DNA of 64,000 bases, from positions 372,001 to 436,000 of the forward strand of contig CAVOVH010000008.1 of NCBI GenBank assembly GCA_963699805.1. The letters run 5' to 3'. Below are positions 16,702-26,747 of the stretch, one piece after another. The notes below the pieces were generated by a model. The model saw only the letters and a program-made list of their open reading frames with translations, ran no database searches and was not told the origin of the DNA. Made by a program: the position numbers and the translations under genes. Source of the DNA: JAGTVG01 sp963699805 (GTDB lineage Bacteria; Bacteroidota; Bacteroidia; Cytophagales; Cyclobacteriaceae). Position 1 is the first letter of the stretch. Every line of letters starts with the position of its first letter.

Positions 16702-18954
16702 ATGACGATCCAGACTTTAATTGACTTAAGTAAATTAAAAGCCATCTATTCAGGATTGGGTCAATTCTCTCTTTACTTCGGGAAGTACGTTTCAGATTTT
16801 CAAATGAAACCCTATTTCTGGAATTTTCTGATACCTGCAGAACACATCAATTCTTTCGGAATAGAATGGAATTATGAAAAGACTTCGGCAAGTCGACGAT
16901 TTTTCCCGGAATTATGCAAAAAATATGATCTCTGGCATGCCATCCATCAGGATTCCGCATTTATGCCGGGTGATGCGGAAACCCCATACATCCTCACCAT
17001 ACATGACCTGAATTTTTTGGAAGAAAAGCGTGGTTTCAAAGTAATGCGGAGGCTCAAAAGTCTTCAGAAAAAAGTCGACAGGGCTTCTTACATTACTTTT
17101 ATTTCAAATTATACCGCCTCCCTGGCTAAAGAAAATCTGAACTTAGGATACAAACCTCAAAGAATAATTTATAATGGAGTAGATATCGATACGGAGAAAA
17201 AAGTAAACAAGCCCACCTATCTTCCAGATAGATCCTTTCTATTTACCATCGGGATGGTCCTGAAAAAGAAAAATTTCCACGTACTTGTCGACTTTATGCT
17301 AAAACTGCCCGATTACGATCTGATCATAGCCGGGGATAAAAACAGCAGTTATGCGGAGCAACTGCAAAAGACAATAAGACAGAAAAATCTTTCCAAAAGA
17401 ATCATCCTGCCAGGTATCATCTCCGAAGAAGATAAAATTTATCTTTACAGAAATTGTGAAGCATTTTTATTTCCTTCCCTGATCGAGGGTTTTGGCCTTC
17501 CGGTGATTGAGGCCATGCGGTTTGGCAAACCGGTATTCTGCTCCAGGCGCTCCAGTCTGCCGGAAGTAGGGGGTGCTTACGCGTTTTACTGGGATTCTTT
17601 TGAACCAGAAGAGATGAAGGAGATCTTTATCAAACACCTGCAAATATTTAATGATAATATGGACCAATTGTCAAAAAAAAATAAAGCCCATTCCCTGAAA
17701 TTTAAATGGGATGAAAGCATCCGTCAATATCTCGAAGTATACGATGAAGTAATCCAAACTAAGAACAAGATAACAGAGGATGAACTGTCCGTTATTCCAT
17801 TACAAGAAAATTTATTTGATAAATCAGGGATGGCGTCGGAGCGACCCATCAAGGTACTTCACCTTAGTTCGGAAAAGTCCTGGCGGGGGGGAGAACAGCA
17901 GATCGCTTATCTGATCGATGAACTCAACTCCCTGGGAGTACACAATTACATCGCATGCTGCAAAGGATCGAATTTTGAGAAATATTGTATGGACAAAAAA
18001 TGGAAACATTATTCCTTAAATTTCAAACCTCCCTTTGATATTGTTACCGCTTATCAAATTAACCGGATATGTAAAAAACACCAGATCGATATATTGCATA
18101 TGCACACAAGCTACGGCCATACCCTGGGAATGTTATCGACACTTTTTGGCAATAAGGCCAGACTCATACTTTCCAGACGGGTAGACAATCCCATCCGGAA
18201 CAGCTGGTTTACTTCATGGAAATACAACCATCCGAGGATAGAAAAAATTCTTACGGTATCTGATGCCATTCGTGAAATTTTGAAAAATAAATTAAAGGAC
18301 AGATCAAAAATAATTACGGTTCATTCCGGAATTGACCCTTCAAAATTCAACCATAAATCCCATGTTGGATTTTTGAGAGACCGGTATCATTTGGATCAGG
18401 ATACCCTGTTGATCGGGAATACCTCGGCATTATCAGATCATAAGGATTACCCAACCTATTTAAATGTGGCCAGGTATATCATCAGCAAGGGGGTCCATGC
18501 AAAATTTTTTATCATCGGTACGGGAGAAATGTCAGAGGCTATTCAAAAAATGATTACGGACCAAAAACTTGCAGAGCATGTGATCATGACCGGATTCCTG
18601 CACAACCTGCCAGTTGTACTTCCCGAGCTCGATATCTTTTTAATGCCCTCTAAAACAGAAGGCCTGGGTACCAGCATTCTTGATGCTTTTGCTTGTGAGG
18701 TGCCTGTGGTGGCTACCCGGACCGGCGGGATTCCGGAAATGGTGATCCACGAAAAGACTGGGCTTTTATCCCCGGTAAAAGATTATAAAGATCTGGGTGA
18801 GAATATCCTGAGGATAATCAATGAACCAAATTTAAAAACAATGCTTACCACCCATGCGAAACAAATGGTGGAGGAAAAATTTTCAAAGGAAAAAACGGCA
18901 GCCGAAACACTAGGCGTATACCGGGACATCATGACCAATAAAGAAAATCTCTAG
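16702..18954 (+). CDS. Tandem double GT4 glycosyltransferase fusion
   Basis: One uninterrupted frame of 750 residues holds two complete GT-B glycosyltransferases. Module 1 (about 1-360) ends with FPSLIEGFGLPVIEAMRFGK and a C-terminal helix. Then comes a linker (about 361-380). Module 2 begins at RPIKVLHLSSEKSWRGGEQQ and ends with KTEGLGTSILDAFACEVPVV and IPEMV motifs. Each module has its own E-x7-E-type nucleotide-sugar site. An ATG at 17830 could in principle start module 2 alone, but no stop separates the two. Such an enzyme could add two sugars in succession; acceptor and donors are unknown. Confidence 0.9.
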   Translation: MTIQTLIDLSKLKAIYSGLGQFSLYFGKYVSDFQMKPYFWNFLIPAEHINSFGIEWNYEKTSASRRFFPELCKKYDLWHAIHQDSAFMPGDAETPYILTIHDLNFLEEKRGFKVMRRLKSLQKKVDRASYITFISNYTASLAKENLNLGYKPQRIIYNGVDIDTEKKVNKPTYLPDRSFLFTIGMVLKKKNFHVLVDFMLKLPDYDLIIAGDKNSSYAEQLQKTIRQKNLSKRIILPGIISEEDKIYLYRNCEAFLFPSLIEGFGLPVIEAMRFGKPVFCSRRSSLPEVGGAYAFYWDSFEPEEMKEIFIKHLQIFNDNMDQLSKKNKAHSLKFKWDESIRQYLEVYDEVIQTKNKITEDELSVIPLQENLFDKSGMASERPIKVLHLSSEKSWRGGEQQIAYLIDELNSLGVHNYIACCKGSNFEKYCMDKKWKHYSLNFKPPFDIVTAYQINRICKKHQIDILHMHTSYGHTLGMLSTLFGNKARLILSRRVDNPIRNSWFTSWKYNHPRIEKILTVSDAIREILKNKLKDRSKIITVHSGIDPSKFNHKSHVGFLRDRYHLDQDTLLIGNTSALSDHKDYPTYLNVARYIISKGVHAKFFIIGTGEMSEAIQKMITDQKLAEHVIMTGFLHNLPVVLPELDIFLMPSKTEGLGTSILDAFACEVPVVATRTGGIPEMVIHEKTGLLSPVKDYKDLGENILRIINEPNLKTMLTTHAKQMVEEKFSKEKTAAETLGVYRDIMTNKENL

Positions 18955-19071
18955 TTTTTTTCCTGTATATTGAGGAGAACAGCAATCAGATAAAGAAACC
19001 TGATATTTCTAAATCTACTTCACTGATGAATATCCATAGCCTAATATTTTAATAATATATGGAATGGAATT

Positions 19072-20067
19072 TCATGTATTTTCATCTCCCAATAAAAATC
19101 CAAGGGTTACCCTGAACACCTCTACGGGAGATATTTGTTTAATATCTGTTCCTTCCTCTGCAACAATATGAACAGAATTTGGTTTTGCATAGGTCCAGTT
19201 GATGATTCGCTGAAGAGGGTGCTGATTTTTCCAACCCCAGATACCAATATAATTATTCCCGCACATCTGGGCTATATGAGAAGGTCCACAATCGTTGGCT
19301 ATCGTAACCTGAGACATTTTTGAAATCTTGACAATATCTGCCAGGCTTCCGTTAATTAGTACCAGATGATTCGACTCGAGAAAATGATCCGATATAATAG
19401 CGCCAAAATCACTCTCCTGAGGGCCCAAAACAAATATCAGATATACCTTGGGGAACTTTTTTAAAATTAATCTCCCTAGTTTGCAGAAGTTGTCAATTCC
19501 CCATCTTTTATGTTCCCCTTCTCCTCCACCAGGCATCAGACAGACAATCCGTTCTCTGTCTGGGATTTTAAGTTTTGAATCAAGATCATATTTCCTTATA
19601 TCCTCAAAGAAAAACAAGGGATGGATTCCGGTTGGTTTTAATAGATCGAGATATAATAAAGCCATATACGTTTGATCATTTCTCTGAACCTTGCCATTCA
19701 GCAGAAATCGAAATGGGGAAGAGGTGATAAAACCCACGCGTAATTTTGCCATGGATATGCCGGTCAATAAATTCATCCCTTCTGAGAACATTCGCAGGTT
19801 GAATACAACATCGGGTTTTAATTTCAGGAGGTTCCTGGAAATCCTGAAATAATCCGGCCAACCATTATATAACAAAAGTTCATCAGCAAGATTCAGGTTC
19901 AACATCATTGCGGAAGCTTTTTCCGGCGACCAGATGGTGATGCGGGCATTGGGATAACCTTTACGTAAATGTTGAAAAAATGGTATCTGTAGAATATTTG
20001 CTCCAAAAAATTTTTTATTGGGTGCAAATACCACTACCTGCCTAACATACTCGTTGGGATGGATCAT
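19072..20067 (-). CDS. Glycosyltransferase family 9 (heptosyltransferase-like)
   Basis: A GT-B protein of 331 residues related to ADP-heptose:LPS heptosyltransferases. It has VFNLRMFSEGMNLLTG in the N-domain, LMPGGGEGEHKRWG at the domain junction, and the C-terminal TIANDCGPSHIAQMCGNNYI motif characteristic of GT9. It probably adds a sugar to the lipopolysaccharide core. It is transcribed alone on the minus strand, convergent with the double GT4 gene and divergent from the methyltransferase. Confidence 0.88.
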   Translation of the reverse strand: MIHPNEYVRQVVVFAPNKKFFGANILQIPFFQHLRKGYPNARITIWSPEKASAMMLNLNLADELLLYNGWPDYFRISRNLLKLKPDVVFNLRMFSEGMNLLTGISMAKLRVGFITSSPFRFLLNGKVQRNDQTYMALLYLDLLKPTGIHPLFFFEDIRKYDLDSKLKIPDRERIVCLMPGGGEGEHKRWGIDNFCKLGRLILKKFPKVYLIFVLGPQESDFGAIISDHFLESNHLVLINGSLADIVKISKMSQVTIANDCGPSHIAQMCGNNYIGIWGWKNQHPLQRIINWTYAKPNSVHIVAEEGTDIKQISPVEVFRVTLGFLLGDENT

Positions 20068-20229
20068 TAAAATTTATAATACATTTTAAAAAAACTAAAA
20101 TAAAAAAATTATAGCAACTGGGAAGCCGATCCCTCCCGGAAAAATTTAATTATTATGAAATCTTTTTCTGTATTTTTAATATTCGATAGATCAACTACTG
20201 AAGAAACAACCCTTTAATCAATAATAAAA

Positions 20230-20937
20230 TTGAACCAGGAAAGAAATATCATACCCATCACGATGCCAGGAATTCATGATCGATTTTATCGATTCCTGAA
20301 ACCTGTGTTGAAAGAATTCTCCCAACCTGAAATTCTTGAGGTGGGCGCCGGACATGGTGCCTTTACGCAAAAACTTTGGAATGACGGATATGCGGTATCG
20401 GCTTGCGATTTGTACCCTGAAATCTTTTATTTCGACGAGATCGAATGTAAGAAAGTAGATATTTCAAAAGAATTACCCTATCCCGATCAATCTTTTGATA
20501 TCATTCTTGCTGTCGAGGTGATGGAACACATTCATGATCATAATGCTTTTTTTAAAAATTGTTTCAGGATTTTAAAAAAAGGAGGGCTTTTAATTTTTTC
20601 AACGCCCAATATCTTATCGCTGAAATCGAGGTTCAGGTTCCTGTTTACTGGATTTTATTATTCATTCAAACCCCTGGATCATGCCAACAGGAATGGTCTG
20701 CAACACATTTCTTCTTTAACGGTAGATCAGTATAATAACCTTGCATTAATAAATGGTTTGAAATCATATAAGTTATCTTTTGATAAACGTCAAAGCACCT
20801 CTATACTACTGGTGTTTTTAATCCCTTTTCTCTGGGTAATCAGTAAAATTAAATCGATTCCCTATTCCATCCACAACCGGTATGATCTGCTAACAGCCAG
20901 AATTCTGTTCTTTACATACAAAAAACAATCCCATTAA
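20230..20937 (+). CDS. Class I SAM-dependent methyltransferase
   Basis: A 235-residue methyltransferase with motif I ILEVGAGHGAFTQKL, motif II VSACDLYPE, motif IV DIILAVEVMEHIHD and post-motif ILKKGGLLIFSTPN. This type often acts on small molecules or glycan/lipid precursors. The start is a TTG at 20230, keeping the ITMPGIHDRF segment; an ATG at 20263 would still leave the catalytic core whole. It precedes the MsbA-like exporter by 134 bases on the same strand. Confidence 0.88.
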   Translation: MNQERNIIPITMPGIHDRFYRFLKPVLKEFSQPEILEVGAGHGAFTQKLWNDGYAVSACDLYPEIFYFDEIECKKVDISKELPYPDQSFDIILAVEVMEHIHDHNAFFKNCFRILKKGGLLIFSTPNILSLKSRFRFLFTGFYYSFKPLDHANRNGLQHISSLTVDQYNNLALINGLKSYKLSFDKRQSTSILLVFLIPFLWVISKIKSIPYSIHNRYDLLTARILFFTYKKQSH

Positions 20938-21071
20938 TTCATTACAAGATAGATTGATGAAATCTGGATAAATTATAAAGGATTCTGACTCGATCACTAT
21001 ATAATATGAAAAATAAACTTCATTTTGTTTCACAGCCATTATTTTTGCAGAGCAAGGTAAAAAAATCGTAA

Positions 21072-22904
21072 ATGAAGTTACTTCTCAGAATCCTGTCCTA
21101 TACCCGGCCCTTTGGAGTCTACCTCCCTCAATACCTTGTTTATGCCTTTTTCGGGGTAATTTTTGGCCTGGTTAACCTGACGCTGCTAAAACCTTTATTC
21201 GATATCATCTTCAAACAGCTGGATCCTGAACTATTTACATTGTATTCCACGCCTCCCCATTGGGAACTTTCTGTCAATTATTTTATCCATTTATTCTATT
21301 ATTATTTCATCCAGATATCCGAACGCTTCGGAGATTTTGGTGCACTTGTTTTCGTTTGTGGCATCATTGTAACCGCCAATCTGCTGGCCAATATTTTCCG
21401 CTATGCATCCATGATCATGCTGGCCGTCCTGCGCTCCAACACAGTCAGGAACCTCCGAAACCACATATTCGAATCCGTAAGTCATCTTCATCTCGGATTC
21501 TTTTCTTCGGAAAGAAAAGGGGACATCATGTCCCGCATCACCAACGACATTCAGGAGATTGAAAGCTCCATAACGCTTGCACTGGAAGTAGCATTCCGCG
21601 ATCCTCTGACCATTATACTGGCATTTGCCTATCTATTCTGGCGGTCACCGAGTCTTACCCTCTTTTCATTATTAATGCTGCCCCTGGCGGCCTGGATCAT
21701 TTCATTGATAGCAAAAAGGCTTAGAATAACTGCCAAATCTAACCAGGAATCTCTGGGAAGGATTGTCAATCAAACGGATGAATTGATCGCTGGTCTGAGA
21801 ATTATCAAGGCATTCAATGCCATTAAATTCATCAACCGACAATTTGGAAAAGAAACCCGGAACTATGGCCGGATCAATGTCTCACTATCTAAAAAAAGAG
21901 AACTGGCTTCTCCGCTGTCGGAATTTATTGGCGTTCTTTTTATCGGGGGGATCCTGGTATATGGGGGGAATCTTGTTTTAAATAACCAATCGAATCTCGA
22001 TGCTTCCGGCTTTCTGACCTATATTGTGATCTTTACACAGGTGCTTAACCCGGCCAAAAATATCTCCAAAGCCGTAGCCCAGGTACAACGGGCACTGGCC
22101 TCAGGTGAAAGGATCTTTACCGTGATCGATACCCAGCCGGCTATTAGGAATATCGAAAATCCAGTAATTGCCCAATCATTCTCAACCAAGATTGAATTCA
22201 GGAATGTATCATTTGCTTATGAGCACACCCCTGTTCTTAAAAATATCAACCTGGAGATCAATCTTGGGCAGACCGTTGCTCTTGTGGGTCCTTCCGGAGG
22301 GGGTAAATCCACCCTGGTCGACCTGATCCCGAGGTTCTATGATATCACAGGGGGAGAATTATTGATCGATGGCGTCCCGGTAAAAAACTATGAATTGTCC
22401 TCATTGAGAAAAATGATGGGAATCGTCACGCAGGAGTCCATTCTCTTCAATGATACAATTTTTAACAACATAGCCTTTGGATTGGATGAAGTTGAAGAAG
22501 AGCAGGTGATCCGGGCGGCCAAAATTGCCAATGCCCACGATTTTATCATGCAGACGGATGATGGATACCAGACGAACATAGGTGACCGTGGAAGTAAACT
22601 ATCCGGGGGACAGCGACAGAGGATCAGCATTGCACGAGCTGTTCTAAAAAATCCGCCCATATTGATACTGGATGAAGCCACTTCCTCGCTTGATTCAGAA
22701 TCGGAGAAGCTTGTACAGGAGGCATTGAATAATCTGATGGCAGGGAGAACTTCCATCGTGATCGCTCACCGTCTTAGTACCATTCAGAAAGCCACTGAGA
22801 TCATTGTAATACAGGAAGGCATGATCATCGAAAGGGGTTCGCACGAATCTTTATTGAAAAATAAAGGGCTTTATAAATCCCTGAGTGATATGCAATCATT
22901 CTAA
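21072..22904 (+). CDS. MsbA-type ABC exporter
   Basis: A half-transporter of 610 residues with a six-helix transmembrane domain (about 1-340) fused to an ATPase. The ATPase has Walker A GPSGGGKST, Q-loop VTQESILFNDT, signature KLSGGQRQR, Walker B ILILDEATSSLD and switch histidine AHRLS. Similar to MsbA/lipid exporters that flip lipid A or polysaccharide intermediates across the inner membrane. The neighbourhood of LPS-type glycosyltransferases and an LpxL-like gene favours lipid A core export, but the substrate is inferred. Confidence 0.92.
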   Translation: MKLLLRILSYTRPFGVYLPQYLVYAFFGVIFGLVNLTLLKPLFDIIFKQLDPELFTLYSTPPHWELSVNYFIHLFYYYFIQISERFGDFGALVFVCGIIVTANLLANIFRYASMIMLAVLRSNTVRNLRNHIFESVSHLHLGFFSSERKGDIMSRITNDIQEIESSITLALEVAFRDPLTIILAFAYLFWRSPSLTLFSLLMLPLAAWIISLIAKRLRITAKSNQESLGRIVNQTDELIAGLRIIKAFNAIKFINRQFGKETRNYGRINVSLSKKRELASPLSEFIGVLFIGGILVYGGNLVLNNQSNLDASGFLTYIVIFTQVLNPAKNISKAVAQVQRALASGERIFTVIDTQPAIRNIENPVIAQSFSTKIEFRNVSFAYEHTPVLKNINLEINLGQTVALVGPSGGGKSTLVDLIPRFYDITGGELLIDGVPVKNYELSSLRKMMGIVTQESILFNDTIFNNIAFGLDEVEEEQVIRAAKIANAHDFIMQTDDGYQTNIGDRGSKLSGGQRQRISIARAVLKNPPILILDEATSSLDSESEKLVQEALNNLMAGRTSIVIAHRLSTIQKATEIIVIQEGMIIERGSHESLLKNKGLYKSLSDMQSF

Positions 22905-22954
22905 CAAATCCGATTGATAATTTTATCGATTGCTTGTTTTTGATTAATTTCATG

Positions 22955-22964
22955 CACACGTGTG
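22955..22964. promoter_or_regulatory. Perfect palindrome upstream of uronate operon
   Basis: CACACGTGTG is a perfect 10-bp palindrome 27 bases before the uxaE ATG, the only striking symmetry in the 86-base gap. It could be an operator for a sugar-acid regulator. No regulator gene is adjacent, and a 10-bp palindrome can occur by chance. Confidence 0.3.
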
Positions 22965-22990
22965 ATATTTCATTTTTTTAGCTCGAGTCT

Positions 22991-24238
22991 ATGAAAATTA
23001 ATGCATTTTCTTTTGGTATGGGTGATCGTTTTGCTCAACAAGGGATCCCACAGTTAACAGCGATCCAGAAGGCACTCACCTTAAATGTTAACATTACTCC
23101 TGTCTGGAACAAATCATACCGGGAACATAAAACCGTAGGATCCAACCAGCAATCGCTTCGGGAAGAAGCTGACCGGGCTACCGGGACACTTCAGTGGCAG
23201 CACCCCTATCTGGTAGATGCGGATCATATCAATCTGTCAAATGTAGATGGATTTATTGATTATTCTGATTTCTTTACCATCGATGTTGCGGAACACATAG
23301 GTCAGAGTTCATCCGAAGGACAGATCCGTGAATTCATGAAATTCATCAAGCCTTATCTTGGTTCTCTCGAGATCCCGGGAATTTTTACACCATTTGAAAT
23401 CAGTGAGGAATTTATTTGGCATATAGGTGAAAAGTTTCTTCTTGCTGCTGAGGAAGCTTCAAAAGTATATCAATATATTCTAAGCAAAAAAGGACCTGGA
23501 AATTTTATCCCGGAAATTTCGATGGATGAAGTAGATGATCCTCAAACTCCAACCGAATTATTCTTCATTCTTTCAGCTTTGCATTTTTATGGAATGAAAC
23601 CTCAGACCATTGCCCCAAAATTTACTGGTAGATTCAATAAAGGAGTGGATTACGCAGGAGATATCAACCAATTCGAAAAAGAATTTGAGCAGGATCTGCT
23701 CGTTATCGATTTCGCCATCAAAGAATTTGATCTTCCGGACGACCTGAAATTGAGCGTACATTCCGGAAGTGATAAGTTTTCCATTTACCCCCCCATTTCC
23801 AGATTAATTAAAAAATACAATAAGGGTCTCCATATCAAAACGGCGGGGACTACCTGGCTGGAAGAACTGGCTGGCCTGGCCCTATCAGGAAGGGATGGGT
23901 TGGAAATGTCAAAATCGATCTATCAGAAGGCCTTTGAGCGATTTGATGAATTGACCGCTCCCTATGCCACTGTGATTGACATCAATAAGATCAGGTTACC
24001 TTCTCCCACCGAAGTATCAGGGTGGAATGCAGATAAATTTTTCGAAAGCCTTCGGCACAACCCTGCCAATCCTGTTTTTAGCAAGGATTTCAGGCAACTA
24101 TTGCATGTAGGATATAAAATCGCAGCCGAATTTGGTGATGCCTTTTTACGATTGGTCCGCATGAATGAAAGATTTATTGCCCCGCTGGTTACTGAAAATT
24201 TATATAACAACCATATCAAGCCTCTGTTCATCGACTAA
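22991..24238 (+). CDS. uxaE: Tagaturonate/fructuronate epimerase
   Basis: Recognised as the UxaE family, which interconverts D-tagaturonate and D-fructuronate and so merges galacturonate into the glucuronate branch. The 415-residue protein has the family-like segments SVHSGSDKFSIYPP and HIKTAGTTWLEELAG, with histidines and acidic residues suited to metal binding. The stop codon is directly abutted by a possible uxaC start. The neighbours uxaC, kdgK and eda make the uronate role strong. No closely similar family with another function is known to me. Confidence 0.82.
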   Translation: MKINAFSFGMGDRFAQQGIPQLTAIQKALTLNVNITPVWNKSYREHKTVGSNQQSLREEADRATGTLQWQHPYLVDADHINLSNVDGFIDYSDFFTIDVAEHIGQSSSEGQIREFMKFIKPYLGSLEIPGIFTPFEISEEFIWHIGEKFLLAAEEASKVYQYILSKKGPGNFIPEISMDEVDDPQTPTELFFILSALHFYGMKPQTIAPKFTGRFNKGVDYAGDINQFEKEFEQDLLVIDFAIKEFDLPDDLKLSVHSGSDKFSIYPPISRLIKKYNKGLHIKTAGTTWLEELAGLALSGRDGLEMSKSIYQKAFERFDELTAPYATVIDINKIRLPSPTEVSGWNADKFFESLRHNPANPVFSKDFRQLLHVGYKIAAEFGDAFLRLVRMNERFIAPLVTENLYNNHIKPLFID

Positions 24239-24250
24239 ATGCGGGATCCT

Positions 24251-25654
24251 ATGAAACCATTTCTATCAGAAGATTTTTTACTGGAGACGGATACTGCCCG
24301 GAAGCTGTATTTTGAACATGCCAGCGAAATGCCCATCATCGATTATCACTGTCATCTGTCTCCTCAGGAAATTTCGGAAGATAAGAATTTTGAAAACCTG
24401 ACAAAGATCTGGCTGGAAGGCGATCATTATAAATGGCGCGCCATGCGAACCAATGGTGTGGATGAGAAATTCATTACCGGAAATGCTTCCGATTATCAGA
24501 AGTTTGAAAAATGGGCGGAAACGGTTCCATTCACGATGCGAAATCCTTTGTATCACTGGACACATATGGAACTGAAAAGACCTTTCGGGATCGATCTATT
24601 ACTCAATCCTGGTACGGCAAGGGAGATATATGAAAAAGTTTCGGATCTCCTGCAGACAAAAGAATTTAGCACCAGAAATATTCTGCGGTATTTCAAGGTT
24701 GAAGTGCTGTGCACTACGGACGATCCCGCCGATGATCTGCAATTTCATCAACAACTTTGGGACGATGGATTTGAGATCAGGGTACTGCCCACTTTCCGGG
24801 CTGATAAGGCAATCTTCATTGATTCGCCGGAAATTTTTAATTCCTATCTTAAAAAGCTGGGAGCCTCTGCAAATGTGGATATCAGAGATTTCTCAAGTCC
24901 TTTGAATGCCCTGAAGGAACGGCATGATTATTTCCATGAAATGGGTTGCCGGTTGTCGGATCATGGACTGGAACACATTTATGCTGCTGATTTTAAGCAA
25001 TCTGAAATAGTCAAGATATTTGACAGGGTGAAAACTGGGGAAAAGGTCGGCCTCCAGGATCAGTTTAAATTTAAATCGGCCATGTTGTTGACACTGGCTG
25101 AAATGGATCATGCAAAAGGATGGACCCAGCAATTCCATCTCGGCGCATTGAGAAATAACAATTCCCGCATGATGAGGTCATTGGGCCCCGATACGGGTTT
25201 CGATTCGATTGGTGATTTTGAAATGGGCCGTCCCCTTTCAAAATTTCTGGATTCTCTTGATAAAAACAACAAGCTAGCGAAAACCATACTGTACAATTTG
25301 AATCCCAGGGATAATTATCTTTTTGCCACCATGATCGGTAATTTCAATGATGGATCCTTCCCGGGCAAAGTACAGTTTGGATCCGGCTGGTGGTTCCTTG
25401 ACCAGAAGGAAGCCATGGAATGGCAGTTGAATGCCCTGTCAAACCTGGGATTACTGAGCCGTTTTGTGGGAATGCTCACGGATTCAAGAAGTTTTTTATC
25501 CTATCCACGGCACGATTATTTCAGGAGGATCCTGTGCAATCTTATCGGGAACGATGTTGAAAAAGGGCTTTTACCCGGTGAACTTGAATGGCTGGGTAAT
25601 ATGATAGAAAATATATCCTATTTTAATGCAAGGCATTTTTTTAATTTTAATTGA
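24251..25654 (+). CDS. uxaC: Glucuronate (uronate) isomerase
   Basis: Isomerises D-glucuronate to D-fructuronate and D-galacturonate to D-tagaturonate. The 467-residue protein has the amidohydrolase-like metal motif IDYHCHLSP near residue 30 and the typical start MKPFLSEDFLL. TTDDPADDLQFH and the late GSGWWFLDQKEAMEWQLN and MLTDSRSFLSYPRHDYFRR blocks complete the match. An in-frame ATG at 24239 immediately after the uxaE stop would add four residues; the usual family start is at 24251. Confidence 0.96.
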   Translation: MKPFLSEDFLLETDTARKLYFEHASEMPIIDYHCHLSPQEISEDKNFENLTKIWLEGDHYKWRAMRTNGVDEKFITGNASDYQKFEKWAETVPFTMRNPLYHWTHMELKRPFGIDLLLNPGTAREIYEKVSDLLQTKEFSTRNILRYFKVEVLCTTDDPADDLQFHQQLWDDGFEIRVLPTFRADKAIFIDSPEIFNSYLKKLGASANVDIRDFSSPLNALKERHDYFHEMGCRLSDHGLEHIYAADFKQSEIVKIFDRVKTGEKVGLQDQFKFKSAMLLTLAEMDHAKGWTQQFHLGALRNNNSRMMRSLGPDTGFDSIGDFEMGRPLSKFLDSLDKNNKLAKTILYNLNPRDNYLFATMIGNFNDGSFPGKVQFGSGWWFLDQKEAMEWQLNALSNLGLLSRFVGMLTDSRSFLSYPRHDYFRRILCNLIGNDVEKGLLPGELEWLGNMIENISYFNARHFFNFN

Positions 25655-25663
25655 ATAAAAATC

Positions 25664-26698
25664 ATGAAACAGAAGGTTGTTACATTTGGTGAAATTATGC
25701 TCCGGCTGGCAACACCTGGTCATCTCAGGTTTCATCAGGCGGATGTACTCGAGGCTACTTTCGGTGGAGGAGAAGCCAATGTGGCCGTTTCGTTGGCAAA
25801 TTATGGTATCCCGGTAACATATATTACGAAACTTCCAAAAAATGACATCGGTGACGCCGTCATCAAAACACTTAGAAAATACAATGTAGATACAAGTGAG
25901 ATCGTATACGGAGGTGACCGGATCGGTATCTATTTTCTGGAAACAGGCGCGGTGAGCCGGGGTAGTAAGGTGGTTTATGACCGGGCGCATTCCGCACTGG
26001 CCGAGATCAGGAAAGGCGAGATCAACTGGGAAAATATTTTAAAAAACGCTGCCTGGTTTCACTGGACAGGCATCACTCCTGCCATCTCTCAGGGAGCCGC
26101 AGAGGTATGCCTCGAAGCCATCCAGGTTTCGAAACAAATGGGTGTTACCGTTTCATGTGACCTGAATTACAGGAAAAACTTATGGAAATACGGCAAAACG
26201 GCCGGAGAGGTGATGCCAGAACTCGTTAAGGATGCCGATATCATCCTGGGAAATGAAGAAGATGCAGAAAAGGTTTTCGGCATCAAAGCAGCATCCACGG
26301 ATGTAACCCAGGGAATCATTGAGGCAGATGCCTACCAGGATGTGGCTACTGCATTGATGAAAAGATTTCCGAAAGCAAAGAAAGTCATCATCACCTTACG
26401 AGGCTCAATCAACGCCGACCATAATACCTGGTCAGGTGTTTTGTGGAACGGCCAGCAGTTACTGAAGGCACCGACCTACGACATTACCCACATCGTTGAC
26501 CGGGTAGGTGGAGGCGACTCGTTTATGGGAGGGCTGATATTTGGATTACAGAATTATCATGATGATCAAAAGGCATTGAATTTTGCTGCGGCCGCTTCCT
26601 GCCTGAAACATACGATCAAAGGTGATTTCAACCTCGTAACGGTAAGCGAAGTTGAAAAACTGATGCAGGGAGATGCTTCAGGAAGGGTTAGCCGCTGA
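25664..26698 (+). CDS. kdgK: 2-keto-3-deoxygluconate kinase (PfkB family)
   Basis: Phosphorylates 2-keto-3-deoxygluconate to KDPG. The 344-residue protein shows PfkB signatures: GGEANVAVSLANYG near the N-terminus, the acceptor-binding GVTVSCDLNYRKNLW, and the catalytic DRVGGGDSFMGGL motif with its aspartate. It starts nine bases after uxaC and is followed by eda, so substrate assignment rests on family plus operon. Confidence 0.92.
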   Translation: MKQKVVTFGEIMLRLATPGHLRFHQADVLEATFGGGEANVAVSLANYGIPVTYITKLPKNDIGDAVIKTLRKYNVDTSEIVYGGDRIGIYFLETGAVSRGSKVVYDRAHSALAEIRKGEINWENILKNAAWFHWTGITPAISQGAAEVCLEAIQVSKQMGVTVSCDLNYRKNLWKYGKTAGEVMPELVKDADIILGNEEDAEKVFGIKAASTDVTQGIIEADAYQDVATALMKRFPKAKKVIITLRGSINADHNTWSGVLWNGQQLLKAPTYDITHIVDRVGGGDSFMGGLIFGLQNYHDDQKALNFAAAASCLKHTIKGDFNLVTVSEVEKLMQGDASGRVSR

Positions 26699-26747
26699 CG
26701 AAAACACGTTATTATTTAATTTTTATCTATCTTAACTAAAAAATGAC

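Noticed and set aside
17830..18954. Second GT4 module as a separate gene starting at ATG 17830
   Set aside because: No stop codon separates it from the first module and the frame is continuous, so a fusion is the direct reading; kept only as an alternative.
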